A DNA stretch of 64,000 nt from Hirundichthys speculiger (GCA_018398805.1 JAGFBZ010002567.1:1-64000), one strand, 5' to 3'. Shown: positions 26,108-38,464, counted from the stretch's first letter. Notes: a model not told the origin generated them from the sequence alone. Translations and numbers: made by a program.

Positions 26108-27284
26108 TTAAGAGCTCAAGGAATTGTGTTAGATTTTCTAAAAGGTCATAATAGATAGAATACAGCTGTGTTGTAGCTGGATCCTATCAAGAAATCCAAG
26201 ATCTCCCTGAAGATAGAATCCATTTAGCCTGAATTCAAGTTATGCATTTGTGACTAAGGCTTAGGAGCGCCAATCATGACCCTGCAGGATCCTGGTGAAC
26301 AAGCTTTATGCATGATTACAGATTACCGTAGATGCTTAAAACATGACTTATATCAGAACTGAATAGAAAATGTAATTAGACACTGACAAATGTCATACCT
26401 GGAGAATGAACCACCACATATGGACAGATAAATCTTTTTGACACAAGAAGCACTCAGTGAGGTATTTTTTGTTCAATTTGTAAAAAGTAATTTGCTTATT
26501 CTTTTGCTCCTTTGCAGTGTTTGTTCTGCAATTTGATGTTTTCCTGATGCTCTACTTATTAACCTGTCATCCCCATGACGTGACAGAACTGTGATACTAC
26601 AAAGACCTAAATGTCCAGCACTTTCTTTCCCCCTTAACTGGAGGTTAAAATTGTTTTTACTGCTGACCTAGTTCTCTTCAGTGAATTGTTAGGGTTACGT
26701 GGTAGTCCTCTCGTTTGTTCTCTAACTGGAGACATGTTGACCGCGACCTCTTGTCACTAATATATAGTGGTAAATCCCAATGATCCCTTTAAGCCTGTAC
26801 TGTCTTTGGTTACAAGGTGCCTTAATTAACAGAATGGGATTGAAGGGGTCACTGAAAAACAAACTACCAAACAACGGTGCTGGCATTTTTTTTCAGCTTG
26901 CAGTACTGTATATTCTCACAGCTAAACTTTGTTTTTATCATCTTCATTTCCCTCTACATGATGCAATTTAGGATTTTTTTTTTTTTTTTTTAAACAGCAA
27001 ATTATTACAGGAGTGTGAGTTCACTGAGTGCAGCACAATCAGTGCTAATCCATCTGAACCACATCAAATACTTGTCCTGGCTCCTCTCTTCTCATCTCTC
27101 AATATCCTGTCTGTTTCATCTGTGCCCCCCCTCTTTTTTTTTTTTTTTGTACCATCCAGAATACCTGCATTGCGTTTATTGCTTTCATCCTATTCTTTCT
27201 TGCTCTCTTTCTCTCTGTCTTTTATGGTTTTTGCCTAATTGCACCTCCCATGTGCCAGAGTCATGCAGCTTGAGGGTGCGTATA

Positions 27285-27310
27285 AGAAAGAAAGAGAGAA
27301 AGAAAGAAAA
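27285..27310. repeat. (GAAA)n microsatellite
   Basis: Read directly, with a GAGA interruption. Confidence 0.85.
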
Positions 27311-29186
27311 GTGAGATTAGATCCAAGACCTGTTTTGATGAACAAAGGTTGTCATTAGCTGCTTTGTAACCTACAGAGAACTCAGCAGCTGTGTCCCGAT
27401 GACTGTTTACAGCAAAGTAATATCTGGTAAATCTCATCCAACTATAAGCAGCATTAACAATATCCAGTAAAACAGAAGGAAAAGCTTTTTTGCTGGTCAT
27501 ATTCTACTTTCTTCCAAGGCTATAAATCAACAACTGTGTTTATGTTCATTGTTGCTGAGGTTCTAAATACAGACCACTATCAAAATAAAAGTCAGAAGCT
27601 TGTTTACATAGCTAGAATCTTCTCTTAGATTCTGATCATAGGTGTTGGCAAATGATTACATATTCCACAGAGTAATATTGTGTACATGTATTAAATTAGG
27701 TCACCGTGTTAAGCTGCACGCCTGTCGTGCATTGCTTTCTTTGTGTGCAAGAGCCACCCAGCTGGTTGAGGCTGCACTCTGAAAACGTAACACCCCCCTG
27801 TTTTTTTTTCTTCTTTTTTTTTTTTGGCTTGTTGACTGGTGACATCTCACGTCTCATTAGTTCTCACCCAACAGGTGAGCGCACAGCTGCAAGACTCTAC
27901 TCACATCTGTCACTGCAAAATTGTGGTCAGAGGCAGAGCAGCAGGGAGTCACATGTTCATATGTGACACAGCTGTCCTCATAAACGCATACTGTGGATGC
28001 ACACCTCAGATAGATTAATTTTGTCACCACATGTACAGCTGGGCCTGTGTTGTCCATGTCTGCAGCCACATCTTTGCCCAAGAGTGTCTTAAACATATCT
28101 CTGTAAGAAAGCATAGTCATTTTATTACATCTCTTCTTCCTCACTAAAAAATCTTACTTGCAAACATTACAAAATGTAAACTGTTGTGCATTTTGTAGCT
28201 TCCATGTCAATCCGTTGCAGCTAACGAAGACAATTTTCCCATTTTAGACATGCTGTTACAAAGACAGAATAATTACCTTTACCCTCTGATTATTCTTTTG
28301 CCTTTGTGTGTTAGTCTTAAAGAGCACCAACATTTGTCAGCAGAGTGAGGACATGGAAGAGTGTAGCTACACCTGCATAAAAATGCACACATTAAAAAAA
28401 AAAAAAACCCATGGTGGCAACTCAAACCAAGATAAAAGTGTTTCTGGAATCCCCGGTGTTGGTGCTGATAAATGAGGCCTAACCACACCACTTCCTCCTT
28501 CCCCATGAAATATGGTGCACTATCAGGCACGCTGACCAAACCCAGCTGAACATAAAGGTCATGGGTCAAAACAAGAGAGATAACCACCTGCTAGAGCAGT
28601 TCAGTGCCCGTTGCATACATCACATGCGTGGTGTGGGTTTGGCAGAGTGGACTTGTTGATGCAGTCAGGAAATTTTGTGAAGCATGTCTGTTCAGGAGGT
28701 GGAAAACAAACAGACAGATGTTTCAGCTGGGTATCGTGAGCAACGAGGGTTCAAAACATCCTGAGGTGACTGAAAGTTTTCTGGGGTTTTTTTCGTTTGT
28801 TTTTTTAAAGTATGACCTGAACAGAGGTGTTAATCCATTAGCTTACTGTGGAAAGCTAAACGGCATCCAAATCAGCTACCGCTTCAATAAGTTTTTGAAG
28901 CGTTGCAACATCTACAGTTACAGATGTTTTTATTAGGGATCAGTCATATCACATCTGGGTAAATAAACACCTTCATCAACCCGACTCATTCAGTCAGATT
29001 TAACAGTAGTAAGAGGCACATGAATGCAATGGTCATGTGACACACACCCACTTAGCACAGGAAATAGGTGCGGTCAAGAAGATTGAAGGTTAGACAGAAT
29101 GAAAAGCCATTCCCTGGGAACCCCTGGAGTGAACACACAAAGACAAGGACAGCTACCACCCTGTTAATACAAATGACCTACTGTAA

Positions 29187-29220
29187 CCCCCCCACCCCAC
29201 CCACCCACCCACACACGCAC
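29187..29220. repeat. (CCCA)n microsatellite running into CA
   Basis: Read directly. Confidence 0.85.
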
Positions 29221-30148
29221 AATGAACAAACACAATTGTGATCAAACAACAGAACGCTTTTCCATTATTCTTTTCCATTTCCATTTGTTATAAATGGTGA
29301 AGAAAATGACAAAAAAAAGCTGCCAAAAGCTGTCACAAAAAGGAATTTGTTGATTTTTGTCCTGGAACATGACTTTTCATTTCCTTGTGTGTGTATCTAG
29401 ACCGACTTGAATGTAGTTACACATAAGAATACGGTCTCGCGGTTTTATGTGGAAAAGCCACTTTTACTAGTTTTAATAAGCAACTTTTCTTTCTTTCTTC
29501 AGTCTATCCAACTCTTTGCCCTTCGTCCCACCCAAGTCACTTTTTCAAACTCTTTACAGTTGTTTAAAGCTTCTCATGCATGGATACATAACTAAACCAG
29601 CTGATGCATAAAAAAGCAACTATTAGGACTGTGTTGAGGAAAAAAAAAATGCCTTCCTTTGAAATAAACCCTCTGACTTTTGCTACATGTTATAAATCTG
29701 ACAAATGTGCTGCCTTTGTGCTGTTCATATAGATCAATACAGATCAAGCTAAAAATCAAAAAATCAAGCTTAGCTAAAGTGAAAGCTCGATAAAGGCAGA
29801 ATAAGTCTGGAGTAGTGTATGGATTCAGACAGAAAACCAGCATTCCTCTCTAGATGTGTTTACTTTCCTGGTTGCACTGTTGCCAGATGACAGTTGAAGT
29901 TGGAAGGTTTCCCCATCACCTCCTTTTTTTTCTTTTTTCTTAACTTCTTTTTTTGCAGATGGAACACTCACCATGGACAAATCTAGGGATATTCTCTCTT
30001 GGCATTTTAACATGAACTGATGACTCAAGGAAATGTGCATCTTGCACCAAATTAATATTGTGCTTAATGTAGATATTATCTTATATGTGGTATAAAGGAA
30101 AAATAAAATAATCCTCTGTTACTAGTTCCCAAGATGGAACACAAGGGC

Positions 30149-30338
<190 letters not shown>

Positions 30339-30447
30339 AATGTATGCGGATTGTCGTTTTGCATTATATAATTGAAAAAATGTCTGTCAATACTTATGGC
30401 AGTATAGATGGTCCTTTTTTATCTTTGGTCTGGTGCTCACTTCTTCC
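30339..30447 (-). mobile_element. Fragment of an internally deleted Tc1-like transposase
   Basis: On the minus strand this reads 'ggaagaagtgagcacc...aaaggaccatc', the transposase stretch around GRRxLRTKDEKDHP in this teleost Tc1 family. It is then joined directly to DNA equivalent to 'CIFQQDNAKPHSAHITK' (aacgacaatc.gcatacattac). Several hundred bases of transposase are missing at the join. The piece at 38777-38886 carries the same join, so the deletion is ancestral to both. AT microsatellites flank it on both sides. Confidence 0.72.
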
Positions 30448-30477
30448 AAAAAAAAAAAAATTATGTGTGTGTGTATG

Positions 30478-30567
<90 letters not shown>
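30448..30567. repeat. A-run followed by GT and AT microsatellite
   Basis: A13, then a TG/TATG bridge, then about 85 bp of pure AT. It stands at the same point of the transposon as the tract at 38887-39012. Confidence 0.95.
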
Positions 30568-30569
<2 letters not shown>

Positions 30570-32597
30570 GGGTTATTTAATGTCAATTTCCCATGAAACA
30601 ATGTTAAAATGCAATATGAATTTATATTACTTATATTTTACAACTTTCTTTCTGTTCTTTTGTTTTTCCAGCAAAAGCAGTCTGATTTACACCACACATT
30701 GGTACATCTGATAAAACAAGTTGATTGGGTCCATAACCAGTAAAGGCCTGCATGTGCCCAGGACTGTCAGTGCTAAAATGTGCTACAAGCAGAACTTGAG
30801 TTACATCTAGCAGCTTTCATTTCCTGCGAGAGAAAAAATCAGCAAGCTACATCAGTGTGAAGGAATAAAATTATCCTATGTCCTAAAGTCTGTGGTGTGG
30901 TCATAATTTTATGAAAATCACATTGTAAAACTGTTCATTACTTTTGACCAGACATGGAAGTGGGCTAAGACTGAGCAGCCAGCTGTCTACCAGATCAGTG
31001 AAACTGTACAACAGAATCTCTTTTGTCCCGAGTCGTACCGTATGTCCTTAAACAGCAGGCTGTGCCGACTCAAATTTCAGATTAAAAAAAACATGATGAT
31101 ATTCTGTCATGTAACGGACTCACCTGTCATTGGGGTGCAACTTCGGGTTCTTTGTATTGCCTTTGAAAACTTTGAAGATACGCAGTTCTGGGGGGAGCTG
31201 CTAGCAGAAGGGCATTTCACTGTATTTTTACCATGGTGACAGTTTTCTGTCTATTTTATATTTGTTGCATTAGGTATTTTAGTGTTAGAGCAATGGATCA
31301 AATTCATCAGTTTAACAAAGTTTACCAAAATACATGTCCTATTAAACTCACAAAAACATGGTATCATATTTACCTCTCTTGCATGTGCTGAAACTGATAA
31401 TGAGTTACTTATCAGGTGGTTAGTTTTGGGCTTAATTGCCCGGTCAGTGTTATCCAAACACACCAGTCTGATGACACCCAGAGGGCTGGCTGCACAGCTA
31501 AGTCATCTGTAATGCAGAACAAGCTGTTATGCAGCTCATTACTGTGAGTAGGAGCACAAGGACAGAGCACGCATACACAGTCTGAGCCTGTAATACACTG
31601 AAATGTTTCAGTCTTCGTTGTTAAGGAGATTTACTGTAAGAGGGATTTCACTGCTGTGGCTTCAAATAAGAGAAATGTAAGCAGCAATGACTGTGAACTG
31701 TGATGCTCTGGGAGTGGTAGGTGCTGACACCGAAGAACAGTTTTCTCCAGAGTTATTAATGAACTCACAAGACATACACAGACTCACAAAAACACCCTGC
31801 CCTGTGAATTTTACCACCGCTGGCTGCCACTGTAATTAGCTGGCAGGCGTCTAAAGCATTCATCTGCTTGTAAATCTGTATTCTGTTATGTTTCAGAGCC
31901 CTCAAGAGTTAATCATATATTTTTTTTTTCTTTTCAGTGTACACATTTGTTCTATTATACACCCACAAGCTTTGTTATTATGGAGGAATCTCCACAGGAA
32001 TGCTCTGCTAAGCTCCACACTGCAGACGTCAGGCTTTCGGGTTTAGGATGCATATCACTGATTCCATTCATTTTACACTGCACAAATGTCCAAAGAGGCA
32101 GAGAGTTAAAGGAATCCCCACGAGGCCTCCTCCTCTTTTGGTGTGCCATTACAGCTTACAGCAACAGCTGCAGACACAAGTGTGTGATGTTGGAGAAGCC
32201 TCCTGCTGAACATCCAACCACCCAAAAAAAGTCCATGTGATCAGGAGGCAGACTGAATACCATAGCCACTACCGTAATGACAGATACACACACTTTTTAT
32301 AATTTGTAATCCAACTTAATTTCCTCTGAAAGGCACATTTCAGACATTGGATGGTCAGAAGTGTAAAAAAAAAATGTTAGGGAACAAAACAATGCCGATC
32401 AAATGAGCAATTAATGTTAAAACAAAGAAGAGTAAATGCGATATATGTCGAAAATAAATAGCTTTTAAGTCTTTGACAAGACTAAAAAAAAAAGCAATGC
32501 CACGAAAGTGATAGTGTCGACGATAGTTTTAAGTCTGTATGTGGACAAACGTGTATAAAAATGATTGTTTGTACAGGCATCTCTGTCTGTTCACAGC
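30568..32597. other. No gene or recognised repeat
   Basis: AT-rich. Open frames up to 97 codons (31947-32240) are without a domain and overlap antisense frames. Confidence 0.4.
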
Positions 32598-32786
32598 TAC
32601 TTTGTCATAAGTGTGTACAAGTCGACTACCGGTGTCCCACAAAATAAGGTCAATGGACGAAAAAGGAGGAGAGGTCAGAGTTCATGGCCCCCTGCCTCCA
32701 CAGACTTGTACTGATTTCTTTATGACAAAATCGGCAAGTGTTAGAAGCAGAGGTCACGAACTCTCCTCCTTTCGTGTCTATTGACG
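32598..32786. repeat. Two interleaved imperfect inverted repeats
   Basis: Arm X (about 32600-32624, containing tttgtcataa and gtacaagtc) pairs with X' (about 32702-32731). Arm Y (about 32648-32676, containing gtcaat and ggaggagag) pairs with Y' (about 32758-32786). The order is X-Y-X'-Y', so the two stems cannot both form as simple nested hairpins. Y and Y' agree at roughly 24 of 28 positions by eye. See the finding for interpretation. Confidence 0.6.
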
Positions 32787-33060
32787 GTAGTTTGCGTGAC
32801 ATTTAGTGGTTACCTTGTGCTGACTCAAAACAAGTTGCAGCAACCGGAAGGAGAGCCTCGTATAAGCAGTCCTTTTTTTCACTTTCTGTACTCTTACAAG
32901 GTTTAAATTACCTCGGTTTGTCTGTAGGGACCCTATGTACACTATCACTGGAGTAGAATGGCATTTTTGAATTTTATCAGAGGCTTCATATAGCAAATTA
33001 TTTTAATGTTGCTCCCTTGCGTGCTGTGCTAATGTTAATTGGCATTGTGCTGCAAACCTA
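32787..33060. other. No gene recognised
   Basis: Short stretch before the MITE at 33061. It ends in the TA target dinucleotide. Confidence 0.4.
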
Positions 33061-33427
33061 CAGTCATGGAAAAAAATTATTAGACCACCATTTTTTCTTC
33101 ACTTTCTTGTTAATTTTAATACCTGGTACCACTAAACGTCATCATGTGACTAAAACAGACAGAAAAGAAAACACTGAATGCATAAAAGCAGTGTTTTTGG
33201 CAGTACAACGCCATAGCTATTGATGTAAAAACTTAAGTGATTTAGGTTATAATCAAGAAAACCATGGAAAATGGTAAGATATCAGCTCTTAAATAAAACT
33301 CTTATGAACAATCTTTGTGGTTATCGTTATGTTTGTCCAAACAAATGTACCTTTAGTTGTACCAGGCATTAAAATGAACAAGAAACTGAAGAAAACAAGG
33401 GTGGTCTAATATTTTTTTCCATGACTG
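33061..33427. mobile_element. Tc1/mariner-type MITE with long terminal inverted repeats
   Basis: The element is flanked by TA on both sides (33059-33060 and 33428-33429). It begins cagtcatggaaaaaaatt and ends aatatttttttccatgactg, near-perfect inverted copies. Inverted similarity continues inward for about 65-70 bp on each side, through 'tagaccacc'/'ggtggtcta' and 'acctggtac'/'gtaccaggc', with few mismatches. The middle (about 230 bp) is AT-rich and has no transposase. TA target site plus cagt-type ends place it in the Tc1/mariner superfamily by established rules. It must have been moved by a transposase made elsewhere. Confidence 0.9.
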
Positions 33428-33429
33428 TA

Positions 33430-35339
33430 TATTCCCTTCCAACACAAAACTCTTTGACTCACGTTGTTTTGATTCCTAACATTTAATAATAGACCTTGGT
33501 TTGCTTTTTTGTTTTTTGCAGGGGGGGTTGTTTTTGTTTTTTTTTTTACACTGGAATGTTCTTTAAACTTTCTGTAATTTGCATGCTGCATATTCCACCA
33601 CAGATGAGAACCAAACGAACTGACAGGTGTCGTTACCTTTAAGATCCTACATGTGTGAATCACCATACATTCATTATCTTCTCCTGTTTGGCTCAGTGAG
33701 AGATTACAACTTTAAAAAAAAAAAAAAACAATGGAGTAGCTCAGCTGGAGTTACAGCCCAATATTGTTCCCAACCTAAATCATTTAAGAGGACAAAAGAA
33801 AATCTTGGGGATTAAAAAAAAAAAAAACAGCTGTAATTCAAAGACACTTATTCCAGTATGATGAGATTCCTCGTTCAGCTGGTTTTCTTAAAATGTTCCA
33901 CTTGCAATCTCACCAATTCTATTATTTTTTGTTTACCACGGCGTGATCTATTGTTATGATTATTTATAAAATGGTAGCTCCCGCTAAACAATAATGATTG
34001 TAATCCCTCAGTGTCAGATTAGTAACAGCTTAACTTCCCTCTGCTCCATATTATTACCATTTTCATGGATAAAAGATACCGATAAGGATTGAGAGAGATA
34101 AAAAAAAAAAAAAAGGGCAGGATAAATGAGAGCAAACCTTGAAAGAGAAGAAAGACAAATGCAAGGTGTGGCACAGACATAGAACAAAGGAAGACATCCG
34201 GGGAGTAAAAACGTCACAAAGATGTTTATAAGTATTAAAGGAGCACTTAATACAGTAAACACTGATGTCTGACACATGTGTGCTATGGTCCAGGGTGACC
34301 TGAGAGAAAAATGAAGGGAAAAAAAAGTGTTCATACCATCCACACCCACAATCTAACAATTTGATCTCTTCACTCATATTAATTGTGTTACAGCTTACCC
34401 CTCCAAACGCACACTCGCTCTTTGTTAAATGATCCCGCATACATAAATACACACATATGAAGGCATAAATCCTCAGGGGGCCACTCATTCACAGGCTCTT
34501 TCTGTGAAAAACATCCGCAGGGGATTTCAGACTGCACTGATCCTGTGAGATTGCATATGTGTCAATATGTCAGCATGTGTATCAGGGCGCATTGCTCTGT
34601 TTTTGTTTTCAGGGATGTGCCGATGTTCTCAAACCGTGGGGCTTTTGATGTGGCGTTTGTGTTGTTGACATCCCCACGCTCTTGTTACGCTGTACCCTTT
34701 CATGGGATGAAATAATTAAAGGATTGTTTGACTATGCAGAGCAAGGCGGGAGGATTATGATGGAGTCAATTTGTGTTTTAAAGGAATACCAAAATAACAG
34801 CTTGTTGTGTTTGTACCGTGTTTTCTCTGAAGTGTGCTGTGTGTTTGGTGTACCAGACTCTCGCAATACATTAATCATCAACCATTAGTTTCATTCAAGA
34901 ATGAAAATAAAGTTCCCCTGGTCATTGACGCTAAAGTTGACCTTTATTTAAAAAAATGTGTTTTGGTTCTTGTTACATGTTCTGTGGACTGCGTTCACCC
35001 CCAAGCCTGATTGGTAACATCACAACAGTGTTTGAAGGCAGCACATCATATAAAAGCTGATCTTAAGTTGATAGGATTTCAAGTAAACCAGCTGATCTAA
35101 GTAATTCAGTAACATGAAGCCTGACTGTAAATATTTTTTTCTGTTGGAACATAGCAGCTTGATTCAGTTATGTCATATTTAGCTTTCTAAATGAATATCA
35201 GAAGAATGTGTGGGTTTTTTTTTCTATAAAAACAAGGGTTTATTAGGTGGACAGTATTTTTTTCATTTGTAGTTTTAGGTCGCAGACACGAATCGGTTTT
35301 CTTGCTTACCACTTTCCTTTGTTGTTGGTGATCCAATCT
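33430..35339. other. No gene recognised
   Basis: AT-rich with A and T runs. Minus frames at 34014-34488 are long by chance in T-rich DNA (Phe, Ser and Leu rich) and have no domain. A CCAAT-type site (about 35010) and an atataaaag box (about 35049) lie 35-40 bp apart, a spacing a promoter could have, but there is no downstream exon. Confidence 0.35.
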
Positions 35340-35498
35340 AAGCAAAGGCAGATGTTCCTCTCCCTGGCCACTGTTTTCCAGCTGCTGCAAGGGGGCACAG
35401 ACGTGCTCCTATGCCAGCCCAGAGACATAATATGACTTGTGTCCACCCCAAGACCTACTCTCAGTCTGACAATAGTCTGAAGTATCTCAACCTTAGAG
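35340..35498 (-). mobile_element. LINE fragment, 3' portion, left of the hAT insertion
   Basis: On the plus strand this matches the antisense of a common teleost LINE near the ORF end ('ttccagctgctgcaagg', 'cagagacataat', 'ccaagacctactctcag'). It ends exactly at the target duplication ccttagag (35491-35498). The same LINE continues on the other side of the hAT element at 36101. The clade (I, RTE or Rex-like) was not resolved. Confidence 0.68.
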
Positions 35499-36092
35499 CA
35501 CATGTGTCAAACACAAGGCCCGCGGGCCAAATGTGGCCCGCCACGTCATTTTATGTGGCCCTCGAGTGCTTGTGCAAACCGATATTTTAAGACTTAAAAT
35601 AACCTTACGCCGCTTTAATGAACATATTGACAATAAACGACATCTCCCACAATGCATTTCATCATTACCCACAACGATAACAGTATATCACCATGAGCAA
35701 GAACTCAAGACGGTTTTCAGAACTGATGGATTTGAGAAAAACCTCTACAAACTAATCCCAACATGTCAAAGAAAAGAAAAATTGATGCACAAGGAAGGCA
35801 GTTTCATCAACAACGGGAAAGCGAATACAAGTTTGTATCTCAAGGTGAAAAAACAGTATGTCTTTTGTGTTATGAGGCGGTGTCAGTCGTGAAAGAGTAT
35901 AGTCTACGTTAGCATTTTGACAGAAAATATGGAAATAAATACAGAATCTGATATTTAACAATATAATAAGGTGTAGTTTAATATATTTTGATTTACATTG
36001 CATTTTGTTACACTCATGTTGTCAATCTTGGCCCTTCGAGGGCCACCATGATGCTGATGTGGCCCTCAGTGAAAATGAATCTGACACCCCTT
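35499..36092 (+). mobile_element. hAT transposon, internal-deletion derivative
   Basis: The left end reads cacatgtgtcaaacacaagg and the right end ctgacacccctt, variants of the gtgtcaaac/gacaccc(c)tg ends of vertebrate hAT elements. Both ends carry the characteristic 'ggccc.c.gggcc' and 'gtggccctcg/gggccacc' blocks. Flanks are ccttagag (35491-35498) and ctttagag (36093-36100), an 8-bp target duplication with one difference, as expected of hAT. Only the first 50 codons of the transposase remain; most of it is deleted. The element cuts a LINE in two. Confidence 0.88.
35763..35912 (+). pseudogene. N-terminal BED-type zinc-finger start of hAT transposase, truncated
   Basis: The frame opens MSKKRKIDAQGRQFHQQRES, a start shared by many vertebrate hAT transposases and by the host genes derived from them (the GTF2IRD2/ZBED-like group). 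A Cys-x2-Cys pair ('CLLC', codons 33-36) is the first half of a BED-type finger. A TAG replaces the Arg just before the expected His at codon 50; past the stop the frame reads HFDRKYGNKY and then stops again at 35949. The catalytic RNase H-like domain and dimerisation region are absent. A different, longer frame runs through the same DNA (35533-35892) and is a shadow. No functional protein is possible. Confidence 0.82.
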
Positions 36093-36100
36093 CTTTAGAG

Positions 36101-36900
36101 GCTTCGGGGAGGAATTGTAACCTGAGGATTGAATTGTCTCAACTGGTTCCCTTCTATAAAGAGTAGCAGTGAATTATCTTTGAGCCCCTCTGGGCAGAGG
36201 GTGATACTTTTAGAGGAAACTAGGCCATGCATATTTGTATTGTCATTCTTCTGGTCATTAACAACAGCTCATGACAGTAGACTACAAGCCACAAGTCCAA
36301 AGTCTGCAGAAGCCCTTCTGCTCTACCTATCAGACCTTGGCTCTGTTCTTCCTTCACTCCTGACCAAATCTCTCAGACATTTTATCGCCAATCCAGAGGA
36401 GGTAAATCCACCTCATGTAAACTGGCCCATGTGCATGCTGGAAGTTCATTTTTCAACGAAAGCATCAGGGTTGCGTCACTTGCAAAAAGCAAAGACGCAT
36501 CCCTGAATCTACCGAAGTGGACCCAAAGTACAGATATTTTGTCCATAAAAGTTACACATAGAATTGATGACAAAGGGCAGCCATGGCAGAATCTCATGCA
36601 TTACATAGAAAAACCACATTGCTCCTCCAGAAACCGATCAGCCGAACATTCCTCCCCATGAAGCCTGAGACATTATTTCCCTCTGCCCCCTTTTCTTGAA
36701 CAACTACCCCATTCAATTGTTCCAGAGGCACTATACCCAGCCTTGCGTATTAGCCACACGTGTAAGACAGCCAAACAACACTGAGAGCCTTAAGGATTTC
36801 TGGTCCGAACCTCATCCACCTCTGGGGCTCTGCCATCAAGGGTTCGCTTAACTTCCTCAATAAACTTTGTTCCCTGATGTTTTACTCAAGTCTCCGTGCT
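36101..36900 (-). mobile_element. LINE reverse-transcriptase relic, right of the hAT insertion
   Basis: This continues the LINE of 35340-35498. On the minus strand 'EEQCGF' (about 36625-36645) and 'GCPLSSILCVTFMDKIS' (about 36530-36583) mark the reverse-transcriptase palm. 'LLFASD' (about 36470-36490) stands where the active site should read FADD, so the catalytic Asp pair is broken. Upstream blocks reach about 36900 (the antisense of 'ttctggtccgaacctcatccacc'). Low-coordinate DNA near 36110-36190 corresponds to the C-terminal end of the ORF. Stops and frameshifts occur throughout. Joining across the hAT element restores the family order, which fixes the relative age: LINE first, hAT later. 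Confidence 0.8.
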
Positions 36901-38464
36901 CTGAGTTGGCTAAAGAAGGCAGGTCAGTTTAATTCAGAATATATTCAGGATGAAGCTACTAAGCCTGTATTGTTTAGTATATCCCGTCCGTATTGTAGTT
37001 TCTGCTGACCTGAACTGCTGGATATATTTTCTTGGGCACTTTTGTCAAATATATTTTAAATCACAGTTTATTTCTATTATGTCAACATATGCTGTGATTG
37101 AACTTTTTAGCTCAAAAAAATATTTGCAAATGTATACATTTGGGGTTTTTCACTGAGGAAGAGTAGTTGCATTGGAAAGCATAACCATAAAAACTTTTAT
37201 CGGAAAAAGCTAAATCTGGATATTCTTCTCTGTGAAAAATTGCAGTCATAATAATAATTTTAAACAACCAAATTAATCTGAACTGTTGTATGTTTAGTTA
37301 TATGTTATCAATCATGTCGAGCAGCACAAAAGATGTTTGTTTTTTTTTTTATTTCTCTTCAATGTCGAAAAATGACTTCTTTAAAAAAACGTCAAATATT
37401 TCAATATGGAAAGTTTATCTTAAATATTTGTTCTTGAAACAGATAGTGTAATTAAAATTGCTAAATTATTACAGGAGGTTCTTGAGGAATAAAAAAAGAT
37501 TTTTCCCACAAGAAAAAAAATCTACATGCTGCTGCAGGCATTTGCACATTGTTTTGTGCATTGTTTTTGTGCATTATGAGGAGAACATAGGCATACTCAG
37601 TCACTGACATGACGCCAGACAGCCTTCCTGCTCTGCAGAAAGCAGTAAGTGGCAGAATCAGTGGCTGTGTCCTGAGCTTCCCCGCAGTAATCTCAACAAG
37701 TGCCACAACTGACCCAGATCCCTCTGGCCTACATCGAACCATGGCGAGAGACACTGTTCATTCTGCAGTCCAGACTTTACTGGCGCTATGCAGCACCGTG
37801 CACCAGGCATACAAAAGCGGTCTTGTGCTGATGCAACAAAAGGCAACAGAGAAGATCAAACAGATCTGTAGAAGAAACACCCCCACTTGAAGCCAGAGGC
37901 AAGTCACCTCGTGTGTTTTTCTGTTCATGTGTGTTCGCACTCTTCACACGGTGCCAGATCCAGTGTCCCTGTGTGGGCCTCCCAGCGGGTTTGGCTGTTC
38001 TTTCAGCTAGCGAAGGTCTTGATTAGCAGTGGAACAAAAAACTTTACCCAGCTTCAGCTGCCTGGTCATGGCCCTGTCTACGTCAGAGAACAGATACTCT
38101 GGACAAAAAACTGGTCTAACTGCAAGGCTGCCTGGTGGGGGTCCAGAGTAAGGAGTGGGCTTTTTTGACAGGTTCAAGTTTGTAGGGGGTAAGAGTCATC
38201 AACCCCCCACAAATAGAAAAAGAAGGACACACACACAGAGGTTGCTTGCTTTCAAGGTTTTCACAATCCTGGCAACCCTAAAGTGGGCAGGGTTTTCACA
38301 GTCCTGCCAGTTCCCCCCTCCTCCTCCTCCCACTGCCCCTCCTTCCTCATGACCTCCCTCATCTGGACATTAAGCAAATGGTCTTTTATGCAATAACTCA
38401 TAGCAACAGCATGCAGCTAATTAAAAAAAAAAAAAAAAACATGTTTATATACAATAAACAGTAT
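36901..38464. other. No gene recognised; AT-rich
   Basis: The plus frame at 37609-37890 (93 codons) overlaps antisense frames and has no domain. A pyrimidine-rich CCTCCTCC run lies near 38317-38345. Confidence 0.4.

Larger units (their letters stand above)
26108..30148. other. No gene recognised; simple repeats only
   Basis: Simple repeats are T-runs at 26974-26991 and 27134-27148, a GAAA-type run at 27285-27310, and a C/CCCA run at 29187-29220. Open frames up to 110 codons (28604-28936 plus, 28279-28587 minus) have no recognisable domain. Confidence 0.4.

Noticed and set aside
34014..34488. Minus-strand frames of 111 and 141 codons resembling membrane proteins
   Set aside because: T-rich DNA gives Phe, Leu and Ser by composition. 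No start or splice support, and no domain.
35009..35058. CCAAT plus TATA spacing as a promoter
   Set aside because: Only two short motifs, in AT-rich DNA where TATA words are frequent, with no exon after them.
35533..35892. 119-codon plus-strand frame in the hAT element
   Set aside because: Out of frame with the recognisable transposase start at 35763; a shadow.
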